From positions 496,001 to 560,000 of the forward strand of contig NZ_JAERTY010000001.1 of NCBI RefSeq assembly GCF_016746095.1: a stretch of 64,000 nt of DNA, written 5' to 3'. This DNA is from Sphingobacterium faecale (GTDB taxonomy: Bacteria; Bacteroidota; Bacteroidia; Sphingobacteriales; Sphingobacteriaceae). The notes beneath the pieces were generated by a model. The model saw only the letters and a program-made list of their open reading frames with translations, was not told the DNA's origin and made no database searches. A program made the position numbers and the translations under genes. Below, piece by piece: positions 34,861 to 44,547 of this stretch (positions are counted from its first letter, which is position 1; each line of letters opens with the position of its first letter).

Positions 34861-36219
34861 ATGAAAAATATAATAATAGTCTGTAGCTTAGGAATAGGGT
34901 TCTTTTCTTCCTGCAGTTCATTTCTGGACAAAAAGTCGGATATACATTTAGCTGTTCCAAATAAATTGGAACATGCTACACTATTGCTCAATGATTATAC
35001 AGAACTCAATTCTGGCTATCCTATCTTCGGTGATCTCGGTACAGATGATTTTTATCTAACGAGCGAAAACTGGGACGCAGCTAATTCCGTAGATCAACGT
35101 AATGCCTATATATGGGCAGACGAGCCATATATCGATGCTGCACAATGGCAGCGACCTTATAAAACGATCTATATCGCAAATCAGGTGCTAGAAATATTGG
35201 AAAAGGTGCATAAGGAAGAGGATGTTCTGGAATACAGGCGTAACTTGGGTACAGCGCATTTCTATCGGGCTTTTGTGTTTGCGCAGCTTACCGAATTACA
35301 TTGCCCTGCGTATGATAAGTCCACAGCAGGTAGTGAATTAGGAATACCATTACGACTCAAAGCTGGTATTGATGCGCTTTCGGTGAGAGCGACATTGAAG
35401 GAAACGTATAGGCAGATCGTCAATGATTACAAGGCAGCAATAGTGAATCTACCACTTGTAGAGCCCGTTATAGGACGGCCATCGAAAGCCTCCGCTTTTG
35501 CAGGTCTTTCCCGTACCTATTTAAATATGGGAGATTTTAGAAATGCCTATCTATATGCAGATTCTTGTCTGCAGATCAATCCGAGCCTTTTGGATTATAA
35601 TACACTAAATGCAAGCGATGACCTACCGATACCAAGATTTAATGTCGAAGTATTATTTCCGGCGCAGAGTGTTGTTGCAGGATTAATGGATCAAAATACA
35701 GCATTGGTTGATGACGATTTATACGATAGCTACACGATCAATGACCTGCGAAAGTCTGTTTTTTTTAAAGCTAATGGGACTCCCGTAAATACGTTCCGAT
35801 TTAAGGGTAGTTATGATAAAAGTTTGGGAGCTCTATTTATAGGAATAACCACAAGCGAAGTCTATTTGACCAAAGCTGAGTCTGCCTGTCGAATCGCAGA
35901 AATTGATGAAGCTCTCTCAGCAATTAATACACTTCTAAAGAGCAGATGGAACAAAGCCGTTGCTTATACACCGATCACAGAATCAGATCCAGAGAATCTG
36001 TTATTTATAATCCTGAAGGAGCGAAGAAAGGAGTTACTATTCAGAGGAAGGCGTTGGTCAGATCTGAAGAGACTCAATCTAGACGAACGTTTTAAAAAGA
36101 CATTAGTAAGGAGTATAGGTAACGATACATATACCTTGGAACCTAATAGTCCGAAATATGCATTCCGCATACCACAGTCGGTCATCGATCAAACGGGGAT
36201 GCCTCAAAACAAACGCTAA
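34861..36219 (+). CDS. SusD/RagB-type surface lipoprotein (L3)
   Basis: The ATG at 34861, just after the SusC stop, is chosen over an in-frame upstream start. The 452-residue protein has a lipobox GFFSSC followed by SSFLDKKSDIH. The core shows HFYRAFVFAQLTELHCPAYD and EVYLTKAESACRIAEIDEAL, and the end ERRKELLFRGRRWSDLKRLN. It is the ligand lid for the L3 SusC and close to the L2 SusD. Confidence 0.92.
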   Translation: MKNIIIVCSLGIGFFSSCSSFLDKKSDIHLAVPNKLEHATLLLNDYTELNSGYPIFGDLGTDDFYLTSENWDAANSVDQRNAYIWADEPYIDAAQWQRPYKTIYIANQVLEILEKVHKEEDVLEYRRNLGTAHFYRAFVFAQLTELHCPAYDKSTAGSELGIPLRLKAGIDALSVRATLKETYRQIVNDYKAAIVNLPLVEPVIGRPSKASAFAGLSRTYLNMGDFRNAYLYADSCLQINPSLLDYNTLNASDDLPIPRFNVEVLFPAQSVVAGLMDQNTALVDDDLYDSYTINDLRKSVFFKANGTPVNTFRFKGSYDKSLGALFIGITTSEVYLTKAESACRIAEIDEALSAINTLLKSRWNKAVAYTPITESDPENLLFIILKERRKELLFRGRRWSDLKRLNLDERFKKTLVRSIGNDTYTLEPNSPKYAFRIPQSVIDQTGMPQNKR

Positions 36220-36237
36220 TTTTTAAAACATTAAAAC

Positions 36238-37485
36238 ATGACGATATTTAGATCAAATATTTGCTTAACAATACTTTTATTGTTTATTTCTGAAATGCTT
36301 CTTGCACAACAAGATCCTAGAAAGTTTGATCCGGGGCTTGAACATCATATTGGCGACGCATTCAAGGGACCCGAGAAAGTGCAATGGATGCGGGGTGATG
36401 TGAGATCTATAAAATGGAAATCGTGGCATGATAAGGTGATTGTATTGGACTTTTTTGACACCTACTGCACGAGCTGTATTCTGTCTATGCCGCATTTGCA
36501 AAAGCTTCAGCAACAGTTTGGTGATAAAATCCAGATTCTAAATGTGACTTGGCAAGATAAAGCTACGCTGGACAAGTTCTTTGCTACAAATGAATATCTT
36601 AAAGAGCATCAGGTCAATTTACCAGTGATCTATAATGACAAGATATTGAGAAGCATGTTCCCCTATCAGGCAGCACCTCATATCGCTATGATCTACAAAG
36701 GAAAAGTGCAGGCAATTACTTTCAATAGACTGTTGACTACTGATAATATAGAGAAGCTTCTGAATGACGGCCGTATAGATCTACCTTGGAAAAATGACTT
36801 TGGTAAAGGGAGTTTAACCCAAGATAATTCTATCGAAGATATAGGTGTATGGCTCAGCGGATACCAAAGTGGGGTGAGGGGGCAATCTTTAAAGTTTGAA
36901 AAAGATAGTCTGACTGGAAATTACAAAACGTCAATCTATAATCGAGAACCTTATGCGGCATTGATCAATACATGGGGAAAAATCGTAATACCGAGGGCCT
37001 TGCTTCGAGCTGAGCAGGTCGTTTGGAATGTATCAGACTCGAGTCACTACAAGAATTTTACGAACAGCGGAGAGGCGTGGGATGTAAAGCATAGCATATC
37101 CTATGAACGGATCGATCGGATACATCGTGCTGATTCTGTTCAGGCAAAAGTGGTACTTCAGGACCTACATAATTTCCTTGGTATCAAAACTTATTGGTCC
37201 AAAAAGCGAATTAAATGCCTCATTTTGAAAAAGTGTCCAATAGAGAAAACCGAAAAAGTATTTGATGGTATTGTTCGATATGAAGGAACGGATGTGTTTT
37301 CGAAATTTATGGCATTTCGTGAAGATTATCCATTGATCTATGATGAAGCGAAGCTAACTGATATATTAGAGATTGGTGTATTCAACAGTCTTGACGAGCT
37401 AAATGAACAGTTGCGGCAATATGGACTAGAGTTGAGAGAAGGGGAAGCAGAGTTCGAAACCTTTGTTGTAGAAGAGGAGAAATAG
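36238..37485 (+). CDS. Exported TlpA redoxin with DUF3738/STN-like tail (L3)
   Basis: A 415-residue paralogue of the L1 and L2 redoxins, here placed after SusD. Signal peptide (ICLTILLLFISEMLLAQ); thioredoxin domain with VLDFFDTYCTSC (Cys77 and Cys80) and QAAPHIAMI; C-terminal domain ending LNEQLRQYGLELREGEAEFE and TFVVEEEK, the same closing pattern as the other two. It is expected to act on disulfides in the periplasm. It is 18 bp after SusD and is the last gene of the L3 operon. Confidence 0.85.
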   Translation: MTIFRSNICLTILLLFISEMLLAQQDPRKFDPGLEHHIGDAFKGPEKVQWMRGDVRSIKWKSWHDKVIVLDFFDTYCTSCILSMPHLQKLQQQFGDKIQILNVTWQDKATLDKFFATNEYLKEHQVNLPVIYNDKILRSMFPYQAAPHIAMIYKGKVQAITFNRLLTTDNIEKLLNDGRIDLPWKNDFGKGSLTQDNSIEDIGVWLSGYQSGVRGQSLKFEKDSLTGNYKTSIYNREPYAALINTWGKIVIPRALLRAEQVVWNVSDSSHYKNFTNSGEAWDVKHSISYERIDRIHRADSVQAKVVLQDLHNFLGIKTYWSKKRIKCLILKKCPIEKTEKVFDGIVRYEGTDVFSKFMAFREDYPLIYDEAKLTDILEIGVFNSLDELNEQLRQYGLELREGEAEFETFVVEEEK

Positions 37486-37519
37486 GGAAGCAATAGAGAG
37501 TATCCATGTAATAAAATAA

Positions 37520-37581
37520 GCCTATGGTTTTTGTAAGTAGTCAATTAACTTGCTACAATTTAAACACAAAACACCATAGGC
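37520..37581 (+). other. Long hairpin ending at the transposase start
   Basis: GCCTATGGTTTTTG (37520-37533) pairs with CAAAACACCATAGGC (37567-37581) with one bulged base. The loop is about 33 nt, and the hairpin ends one base before the ATG at 37583. It could hide the ribosome site or belong to the noncoding RNA that IS110-type elements carry. Confidence 0.55.
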
Positions 37582-37582
37582 C

Positions 37583-38674
37583 ATGGATACAAATATACAA
37601 ACAGATCCAGATAAAGTAACAGTTAGTTTTTCTGATCAGCAGATTTTTTTAGGTATTGATGTTCATAAAAAGAACTGGAATATTAGTGTATATATCGGCG
37701 ACACATTCTTCCAGAACTTTCATCAGGAAGCAAACTCATTGCTTCTTTTGAATTATTTGAATTCTCATTTTCCGGAGGGGCATTACGTAGCCTGTTACGA
37801 GGCCGGTTTCTGTGGTTTTTCGGTTCAGCGTGAACTTAAGTCACTTGGAATAGACTGTATAGTTGTCAATCCTGCCGACATCCCACAAACGAATAAAGGT
37901 ATGCTGTCCAAGACTGACACTTCTGATTCCCGCCGATTGGGGACGGCCCTGTCCAGAGGTCTGTTGAACCCTATATATATTCCTGATAAAATTACGGAGT
38001 CTGACAGACAACTCATCAGATACCGTAGGAAGACACTAACGGATTTACAGAAAAAGCGTAAGATATTAAAATCCGCCTTTCATTCTATGGGGATAGTTAT
38101 TCCCAAAGAGCACGACAAGCCATATTGGACCAAAAGATTCATTGAGTGGATACGAAACCTTAATCCCGCAGAAATATCTTCGCGGATATTAATAAGCCAC
38201 GTGGTAGATGATGTTGAGTTTCTTCGCAGGCGGTTATTGCAGATCAATAAGGACGTACGCCAGCTCTCTTCACACGAAAGATATAAGGAAGCCTATTCAA
38301 TATTAATCTCTGCGCCAGGTATCGGCATTATCACGGCTATGACACTGCTGACTGAAATTGGGGAGATCAAACGTTTTGATAACTTTGGAAAGTTCAATTC
38401 CTTTATCGGCCTATGTCCAAGTGAATTCTCTTCCGGTGAGACTATAAGAAAGGGAAAGATGACTTCACGTGCAAACACTGCGTTGCGCCCGTTGCTGATC
38501 GAAGCAGCTTGGATAGCCATAAGAACAGACCCTGCTCTAGCACTTAAATTTCAGGAGCTCATTAAAACCAGGACGAAGAAAAGAGCAATAGTGGTCATTG
38601 CTAGGAAATTACTTTCGCGAATATATCATATATGGACTAATACAAGATTGTATGAAAAAGGAATATTAAAATAA
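37583..38674 (+). mobile_element. IS110-family transposase
   Basis: A full-length 363-residue transposase. The N-terminal RuvC-like DEDD domain is seen in FLGIDVHKKNW (Asp26), ACYEAGFCGF and SKTDTSDSRRLG. A coiled linker follows, then the C-terminal Transposase_20 part (ILISAPGIGIITAMTLLTEI, FIGLCPSEFSSGETIRKGKM) with the serine region. IS110 elements have no classical inverted repeats and are guided by an RNA from their noncoding end. About 95 bp before and up to 340 bp after the gene are noncoding. I cannot fix the element ends. It separates L3 from the fimbrillin gene. Confidence 0.93.
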
Positions 38675-39017
38675 ACACACAACAAACAAGTGAAAAGATA
38701 ATTTCTACTTGATGCTCCCGACTACTTGAGACAGCCTGAATTTAGTTTCTTTATTTAGAGTGTGTAGCGGGCCATCAGATTAAATCTAACGGATACCTGT
38801 AACTTTGATTACTAATAGGAGGCTGAAATAATTATCTTTTTACTAAATTTGTAATAGAGAAAAAAACCGGAGAAAGCGCCTTTACAAAATTTTTGAAGGC
38901 CTTTCTTAGGAAGTTTTTTGACTAAAATCCAAGAATTATAGAATTTTATTCATAGGGGGCTGCTCGATGATGACGAGACAGCCCCGTATTTGTTGGATAG
39001 ATAGCCTTTTTTCTTCG
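38675..39017. other. Noncoding DNA after the IS110 transposase
   Basis: No gene. It probably contains the right end of the IS and could hold its guide RNA. A hairpin-like stretch near 38955-38990 (GGGGCTG...CAGCCCC) may be the terminator of the opposing fimbrillin-like gene. Confidence 0.45.
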
Positions 39018-41000
39018 TTAAAATGGCGACCTGTCTACCGGTGTGTAATGCGATTGCGCGATCATTACTGCAAAAGCATTACCAAATAGGGCTGCGTTAT
39101 GCACTTGCCATCCTTCATTAAGCTTTCCGGGTTCTAGTGCTCCTGTGACGGAATAGTGACCATATTTAGGCTTTGCTATCGGGAAATTTTGCGAATTCGT
39201 CGCAAAGGGCTCTATGGTGTAATTAATATAGATTCCGTTTTGAAGTTCGTTGGATAGAAATCCGGTATCTCCAATATAAAAAAAATTGAGTGTCTTATGC
39301 CGGAACATAGAGACTGCATTGCCTGCCGTGAAAGGATAATAATTGACGGAAGATCCGGTATAGATAATAACCTGATCTGTAGGAAGGTTTTGTACATACA
39401 AGGTCTGTGATCCATCCTGTCCCCAGTATTTGCCCCTGACATCATCAAAAGGCCAGGCCAAAATATCAGATTCTACGTCATTGAATTTGTAGATAGCTCC
39501 ACCTAAGCCGTTTTCAATGGTCGTTATATTGTTGTCATTAAAGAGTGCCCGTAAGAAAGTCTGTGGTATTGCACTATGGTAGTTTTCTATCATCAAAAAG
39601 GCTACGCCTCCACGTTTAATATAGTTGTGCAAAGCCGCATAGTCATCCGCATATAAAGTAGCAAATAGACTGGCAATAATAATATCGGGATAGTTCGTGG
39701 GGTCGGCTAATCTGTTTTTTAGATTATTTATAGAAGGAGAAATGGTCTCATAATCAAATCCTTCTATACGTAGATATTCGCTGTCCGGACCAAAATTTAG
39801 CGAATCCCTTAAGAAATTTCCTGATGCTTTTGCTGAAGCTGCATAACCGTAAACAGCATTTCCTTCAACATGGAGGATCTTTTTTCGGGGATAGACTTTG
39901 TAAATGGCCACTTTGGCGTATTGTATCCTTCCGGCACCGCCCGTCGTGAATTCGAAAGTGCGATTGGCAAGTCCTATATTACTTACCGGTAGATCTTCAA
40001 CTATGTTGTTGAGAGGTTTGACCGATAGTTGTTCTAAATCGATTATGTATTTTCGTTGGGTAAGATCTGCGGTATAATAGCGTGCTTCTACCTGACGCTC
40101 GGAGTCAGCCTCTACGTTGGAAAATGTAAGGTCTTCAATCGGTACGTTGGTCAAAGCTCCTGTGAAAGCTCCCGTCTTTATATTAAATGTGCCGGTTTTG
40201 AGCGGTGTATTGCTTGCAAACTTTGCCAACAGGGTAGTTACATTTCCGAATAGACCACGCGTATCTACACGTATTTTTAACTGTTGCAATTGGTGTTTGA
40301 AGGTGATTGATAAAGGGGTATCTCCCGTAGTCGTTGCTTTGATTGTCCCTGCGGTATATAAGAAGGGGCGATCGGATTTGGTCTGTATCTGTGGGTTGTT
40401 CGGATCCAAAGCCGTGATGTCATTGGTGTCATCGTAAGAATAGGCATACCATTCGTAGTTCTGATTCAGTACCACGTCCAGTTTTGTAGGGGTACCTGAT
40501 ACCAATTGTAGCGATTGTTCAAATTTTTGGGTCGTGGTATTGAACAGCACAAACCAGTACTTGACACCGACTTCCATAGGGATGTCGGCTGCCAGAGGAT
40601 TAAGGGAGCGGGTACTCATCTGCTTAGATGGTAGAGCCGCTTTTACCTTGTCAAATCTGATCGCTTTCGTATGCTCGCCAAATGAGAGATCCTTGCCTTC
40701 AGCCGATGTGAAATCAACTTCAATATCATTGAATTTGACTGTTTCTTTGTGTAGTATCTGCTCGCCTGTCGCTGTTTTGGGAGCAATAGATCTCATCTTT
40801 GCACCGGACGAAGACACAAGGTCTTCGTCCGTGATACTGCCTACTGTAATGCTTATCTTGGTCGAACCATCGGGCGTGGTTTGTTTTGTCTCCTCTTTAG
40901 AACAGGATGACAATGTAAAAATACACAATGCTATTATCGTAATCAGATGATAGATCTTGGATATAACTCCTGCTATAGCAGTTAAATTAGTCTTTCTCAT
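39018..41000 (-). CDS. Fimbrillin-family lipoprotein with amidotransferase-like C-terminal domain
   Basis: A 660-residue lipoprotein (lipobox CIFTLSSC, then SKEETKQT). Residues about 40-330 match the fimbrillin (Mfa/FimA-like) layout: a Ser/Lys-rich start with ATGEQILHKET, GVKYWFVLFN, EWYAYSYDDTNDI and PLSITFKHQLQQLKIRVDTR. From about 390 the protein changes to a flavodoxin-like fold (KKILHVEGNAVYGYA, PDIIIASLFATLYADDYAAL, IKRGGVAFLMIENYHS), resembling ThuA/GATase-like domains. This is a surface fimbrial or adhesion protein with an unusual second half. A 58-residue gene precedes it by 11 bp. Confidence 0.7.
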   Translation of the reverse strand: MRKTNLTAIAGVISKIYHLITIIALCIFTLSSCSKEETKQTTPDGSTKISITVGSITDEDLVSSSGAKMRSIAPKTATGEQILHKETVKFNDIEVDFTSAEGKDLSFGEHTKAIRFDKVKAALPSKQMSTRSLNPLAADIPMEVGVKYWFVLFNTTTQKFEQSLQLVSGTPTKLDVVLNQNYEWYAYSYDDTNDITALDPNNPQIQTKSDRPFLYTAGTIKATTTGDTPLSITFKHQLQQLKIRVDTRGLFGNVTTLLAKFASNTPLKTGTFNIKTGAFTGALTNVPIEDLTFSNVEADSERQVEARYYTADLTQRKYIIDLEQLSVKPLNNIVEDLPVSNIGLANRTFEFTTGGAGRIQYAKVAIYKVYPRKKILHVEGNAVYGYAASAKASGNFLRDSLNFGPDSEYLRIEGFDYETISPSINNLKNRLADPTNYPDIIIASLFATLYADDYAALHNYIKRGGVAFLMIENYHSAIPQTFLRALFNDNNITTIENGLGGAIYKFNDVESDILAWPFDDVRGKYWGQDGSQTLYVQNLPTDQVIIYTGSSVNYYPFTAGNAVSMFRHKTLNFFYIGDTGFLSNELQNGIYINYTIEPFATNSQNFPIAKPKYGHYSVTGALEPGKLNEGWQVHNAALFGNAFAVMIAQSHYTPVDRSPF

Positions 41001-41011
41001 GTCTCTGTATT

Positions 41012-41188
41012 TTAAAATTCCCAGTCTTTTTCTACTGTTTCCGTCACTTCTTCCGTGATCCAGGGTTGACTATTGCTGGATCCCCCTCCAGGGCTAATAG
41101 TAGTCGATGAGGCTGCAATACTATGCTCGAGCTCTATTTTGGTCACAAGAAGTAATGGAGGGAAGTATTTTTTTTTCTTTCTGTCCAT
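41012..41188 (-). CDS. 58-residue companion of the fimbrillin gene
   Basis: ATG at 41188, TAA at 41012. The product begins MDRKKKKYFPPLLLVTKIEL, continues EHSIAASSTTISPGGGSSN and ends TVEKDWEF. Tiny proteins with a basic start, a VxLExxIAAxS core and an acidic end with a tryptophan regularly precede fimbrillin-type genes in Sphingobacteriaceae. It has no clear signal peptide. Its function is unknown. It is transcribed with the fimbrillin-like gene. Confidence 0.65.
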   Translation of the reverse strand: MDRKKKKYFPPLLLVTKIELEHSIAASSTTISPGGGSSNSQPWITEEVTETVEKDWEF

Positions 41189-41943
41189 ATATCTTAATTA
41201 TAATGTGCTATACTTCGTTTTTCTGTAATAGGCCAGCAACCATGTCGATTGCCGAGAAAATGTAGGGTGTTATATATGCTGTTTATCCTGCCGCTGAACT
41301 GATTCTGGTTACATTATCCGGTGGAATTTAGTTCTGTTTGTTAATTAATGTTTTTCATTCCTTGATGCCATAAAAATGGCAAAGGATTTAGAGCCTATTA
41401 GTTTCTTTGATCGAATGTAGACGCAAATTAAGAAAAGCTTTTTTATTACTACCTAATTGGCTCCTGATTTATATACTTAAAAATACTCAAACTGCGTCAG
41501 GTTACGTCTTAGCATATTTGCATCTATATTATGTGTTTTCAAACTAATAGATCCTTCTCAACTATTTATAGTGTTTTTTTTGGGTCTGTTTTATCTCGCT
41601 GAATTATAGGTTCTTATAATTTTCGATTGCATTTGTCCCCCAATTGTCCACCCCTCCGATGAGTCTGTTCTGTGGCTTTTTGTCTACATTTATAGCGCAA
41701 TTATTAAGCATCATATCTCATTCTATTAAATCCGATAGTATCTACGAAGTGCCTATCCGGCTATAGATTTCTATCTACAAGACGAGCGTATCGTTATGGA
41801 AGAAGGTAGCTGAGATCGGGGGACCTCCGAAATGGCGATGGGGATACGGTCGAAGAATGCAAAAATGGTCAAGAGAATGGTAAGTGCTAAAATTGGAAAC
41901 AAACTGCGTCCGTCCAGAAACCGGATCATGAAATTATACATAG
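41189..41943. other. Divergent intergenic region
   Basis: 755 bp between the fimbrillin unit (minus) and the T9SS adhesin operon (plus). I see no gene; the last 150 bp contain a weak open frame without support. The tandem motif at 41492-41509 is the only recognisable element. Promoters for both units must lie here. Confidence 0.6.
41492..41509. promoter_or_regulatory. Tandem TGCGTCA/GTTACGTC motif, candidate operator
   Basis: CTGCGTCA-G-GTTACGTCT is a doublet of related 8- to 9-mers about 9-10 bp apart, like those at 17126-17184 and 11062-11079. It sits between two divergent surface-protein units. Confidence 0.3.
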
Positions 41944-42795
41944 ATGAACAATAACAACCGTCGTTTTTTCCTGAAGAGTTCAGGACTTATATTGGGATCG
42001 TTTCTGCTCGCAAGGTTGGGAATGGCCAAATCTCCGGCTCAAGCTGCGCGCTTTAATTTAAGGCTCGACTTGAAGGATGTTAATTTCGTTTTTACCGGAA
42101 ATCTTAATCGGAAGCAACATCTCGAGACTACAGTAGCGCCGATATTGCAAAATATATCTGCGGTGTATTTAGATACAGGGAATTTTACAGCGCACTCAAA
42201 GGCTAAAACGATAGATCGGGTAAAACAAATGAATGATTTGGGATGCCAGGCGGCAGCATTAGGTAGAGATGAATTGACTATGCCGGAGACAGACTTGCTG
42301 ACATTGGCCCGGTCATGCGACTTTACATTGCTGAATAGTTTGGCTGTTTGGCAGAATCGGGAATTATCCAATCGGATCAAACCTTTTCAGTTGATCCAGA
42401 TTGTAGATAGGCGTGTCGGCGTCTTAGCTATCGGACCTGTATCTCTTTCCGGATCAGAAGTGCACAGATTGACCTCATTAGCTAAACGCTTAAGGGAAGA
42501 AGAACAGTGTCACATGATTATATGTCTGGTACCGGAGGGGCATAACAAGAAAAAGCTTAAGGAAATTGCGGAGCAAAGCGAAGCAATTGATCTTTTCTTA
42601 TGTGCAGCAACAGATGCGGAGGTTGGATTGTGCTATGTTCTTAAAAACCGGGAGCATACCGATACGACCTTGATCTACGGAGGTAAAGGAGGTGTAGAAT
42701 GGGGACATTATGCAGCAAATATGGAAAGTGTCGGCTATGTATTGCCGAATACTATGGGGTGCTATACACCTAAAAATCTACCAGGCCTGTCATAG
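41944..42795 (+). CDS. Tat-exported 5'-nucleotidase/metallophosphoesterase-like protein
   Basis: A 283-residue protein with a twin-arginine signal (NRRFFLKSSGLILGSFLLAR, cleavage near AQA). The body follows the UshA N-terminal fold: VNFVFTGNLNRKQHLETTVA, YLDTGNFTAHSK, AAALGRDELTMPE and VGVLAIGP. Several metal ligands are replaced: the usual DxH is TGN, GNH is GRD, and GH..H is GKGG. It is therefore probably not an active phosphatase and may bind rather than cut a ligand. It is the first gene of the adhesin operon. Confidence 0.7.
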   Translation: MNNNNRRFFLKSSGLILGSFLLARLGMAKSPAQAARFNLRLDLKDVNFVFTGNLNRKQHLETTVAPILQNISAVYLDTGNFTAHSKAKTIDRVKQMNDLGCQAAALGRDELTMPETDLLTLARSCDFTLLNSLAVWQNRELSNRIKPFQLIQIVDRRVGVLAIGPVSLSGSEVHRLTSLAKRLREEEQCHMIICLVPEGHNKKKLKEIAEQSEAIDLFLCAATDAEVGLCYVLKNREHTDTTLIYGGKGGVEWGHYAANMESVGYVLPNTMGCYTPKNLPGLS

Positions 42796-42848
42796 CCTGT
42801 ACGAATGCGTATTGAATAATATAAGTTAGTTATAAAAAATATAAGATT

Positions 42849-43379
42849 ATGGAAGAATATTTTGGAGTAATAAAAATATTTGGCGGCAATTTTGCAATGA
42901 GGGGTACCATGTTTTGTCACGGTCAGATCTTGAGTGTTGCAAATAATAGCGCTCTTTATTCGATATTGGGAATAAGTTATGGTGGTAACGGTCAAACAAC
43001 ATTTGGATTACCGGATCTGCGGGGTCGGGTCCCTATCGGAGCAGACGAAAGATATGCTTTGGGCCAGAAAGCTGGATCTGCGTCTGTTAGTTTGAACATC
43101 AGTAATCTGCCGGCTCATACGCATGCGCTGAACGTGAGTACCAACACGGGCGATAGCTCTACGCCGAGTAATACGCTGCTCAGCGTATCACCAAAGGTAG
43201 GGTCGGGACCCAATGCTAGTCAGCTCAAAAACTATAGCGCCAATCCAACGGGTATTGCAACAATGGCACAGTCGGCAGTGGGGGCCACTGGAGGAAGTGC
43301 GGCGTTTTCTATTATGCAGCCTTATTTGGCTGTAAATTATGTTATAGTGACAGAAGGTATTTATCCATCCCGTCCTTAA
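42849..43379 (+). CDS. Phage tail-collar (MdpB-like) protein
   Basis: A 176-residue protein of the microcystin-dependent/tail-collar family. It has the EEYFGVIKIFGGNFAMRG start, LYSILGISYGGNGQTTFGLP, the PDLRGRVPIGAD box, ISNLPAHTHAL and the C-terminal PYLAVNYVIVTEGIYP. Collar proteins form trimeric fibres. It has no signal peptide and lies 5 bp before the binding-protein gene. No other phage gene is near, so it belongs to this operon and is not a phage remnant. Confidence 0.88.
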   Translation: MEEYFGVIKIFGGNFAMRGTMFCHGQILSVANNSALYSILGISYGGNGQTTFGLPDLRGRVPIGADERYALGQKAGSASVSLNISNLPAHTHALNVSTNTGDSSTPSNTLLSVSPKVGSGPNASQLKNYSANPTGIATMAQSAVGATGGSAAFSIMQPYLAVNYVIVTEGIYPSRP

Positions 43380-43383
43380 AAAA

Positions 43384-44538
43384 ATGGATAAACCCTTGAA
43401 AATTGGATTTTTGACACCATTCTCGGCAGTGTATCCCTTCTATGGACAACATATAATGGCTGGTGTATTCACCGCGCTGGCCCAGTATGGGCTTGCCGCG
43501 AAGGATGTGGTATTTGTTCCGGTGTATATCGGGCAAGGGCAGTATAAGATGGTGGAGGAAGCAATCCAAAAGCTTTTGTTCTTTGAAGGGGTAGATTTGA
43601 TCAGTGGAATGGTCAACATCAAATCCCTACTCGAAATAGCACCATTGTTTGATACTTATAACAAGCCGGGACTTTTTATAGATTTCGGAGAGTTGATTCA
43701 TCCTTCTGTCGGTTACGCTAAAAACGTGGGCTGTATCTCCATGAATTATTGGCAAAGTGAATATGCGCTGGGGAAATGGGCTGTAGAAGAGTTTGGCCCG
43801 GACGGACAGATCATTATGCCGACCTATGAATCTGGGTTTAATCTGCATCAGGCCTTTTTGGACGGTGCAGGGGCCGCTGGTTCAAGGGCCTTAAATAGTA
43901 TGGTCATGCCCGAGCATTATGTTGATAAGAAACATGTCGACCTGCAGCCCTTCTTTGAGGCAATCGAACGGGACACGCCCAACTTTGTCCATGCTATTTT
44001 TTCGGGATCACCCGGGACTGCTTTTTTAAAGGAATGGAGAGCAAGTAAGTTTTATGATGCCATACCTCTGCTGACCATAGAGAATATGGCCTATAGAGAT
44101 ATGTTGAGCGATGTGCAACATTTAAATCTGAAATTTTATGCCGCCGCCAACTGGCAGGATACGGATCAATCGGCATTGAACCAGTCCTTTACACGACAGT
44201 TCCTAGCAGCAAATCATCAGCCTGCATCTGTATTTAGTATGTTGGGCTTTGAGCTTGGACAGGTCTTGTCGCAAATGCGACAGGAACTGATCAAAGGCGA
44301 TGCGGCTGCGGCTATAGCTAAATTTAGGCAGTCTGGAGTGACAGGACCAAGAGGTATGATCAACATACAGGGGTGGAGCATGCCGGCTTACCCTATGGTG
44401 GATATCAATAGAGTCGTTACGAGCGATCAACATATTAATTATACGGTTGTATCTCAGGGTACTGCGCTGGGATATGATACAACACAAGTTTTCGAAGAGT
44501 CAGTCAGTGGTTATTTAAATCCATACTGGTCTGTATAG
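43384..44538 (+). CDS. Type 1 periplasmic-binding-fold protein without signal
   Basis: A 384-residue protein with the two-lobed fold of branched-chain amino acid binding proteins: PLKIGFLTPFSAVYPFYGQH, KMVEEAIQKLLFFEGVDLIS, GKWAVEEFGPDGQII, HAIFSGSPGTAFLKEW, and FSMLGFELGQVLSQM near the end. There is no signal peptide and no transporter permease nearby, so it is not a standard uptake component. It sits between the collar protein and the T9SS adhesin (9 bp before the latter). It may sense a ligand in the cytoplasm or act in assembly. Confidence 0.75.
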   Translation: MDKPLKIGFLTPFSAVYPFYGQHIMAGVFTALAQYGLAAKDVVFVPVYIGQGQYKMVEEAIQKLLFFEGVDLISGMVNIKSLLEIAPLFDTYNKPGLFIDFGELIHPSVGYAKNVGCISMNYWQSEYALGKWAVEEFGPDGQIIMPTYESGFNLHQAFLDGAGAAGSRALNSMVMPEHYVDKKHVDLQPFFEAIERDTPNFVHAIFSGSPGTAFLKEWRASKFYDAIPLLTIENMAYRDMLSDVQHLNLKFYAAANWQDTDQSALNQSFTRQFLAANHQPASVFSMLGFELGQVLSQMRQELIKGDAAAAIAKFRQSGVTGPRGMINIQGWSMPAYPMVDINRVVTSDQHINYTVVSQGTALGYDTTQVFEESVSGYLNPYWSV

Positions 44539-44547
44539 CTTCAATTA

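Noticed and set aside
42849..43379. Prophage remnant, because of the tail-collar protein
   Set aside because: No other phage structural or replication gene lies nearby, and the gene is tightly packed in the adhesin operon.
43384..44538. ABC transporter binding protein for amino acid uptake
   Set aside because: It has no signal peptide and no permease or ATPase genes nearby. Only the fold can be claimed.
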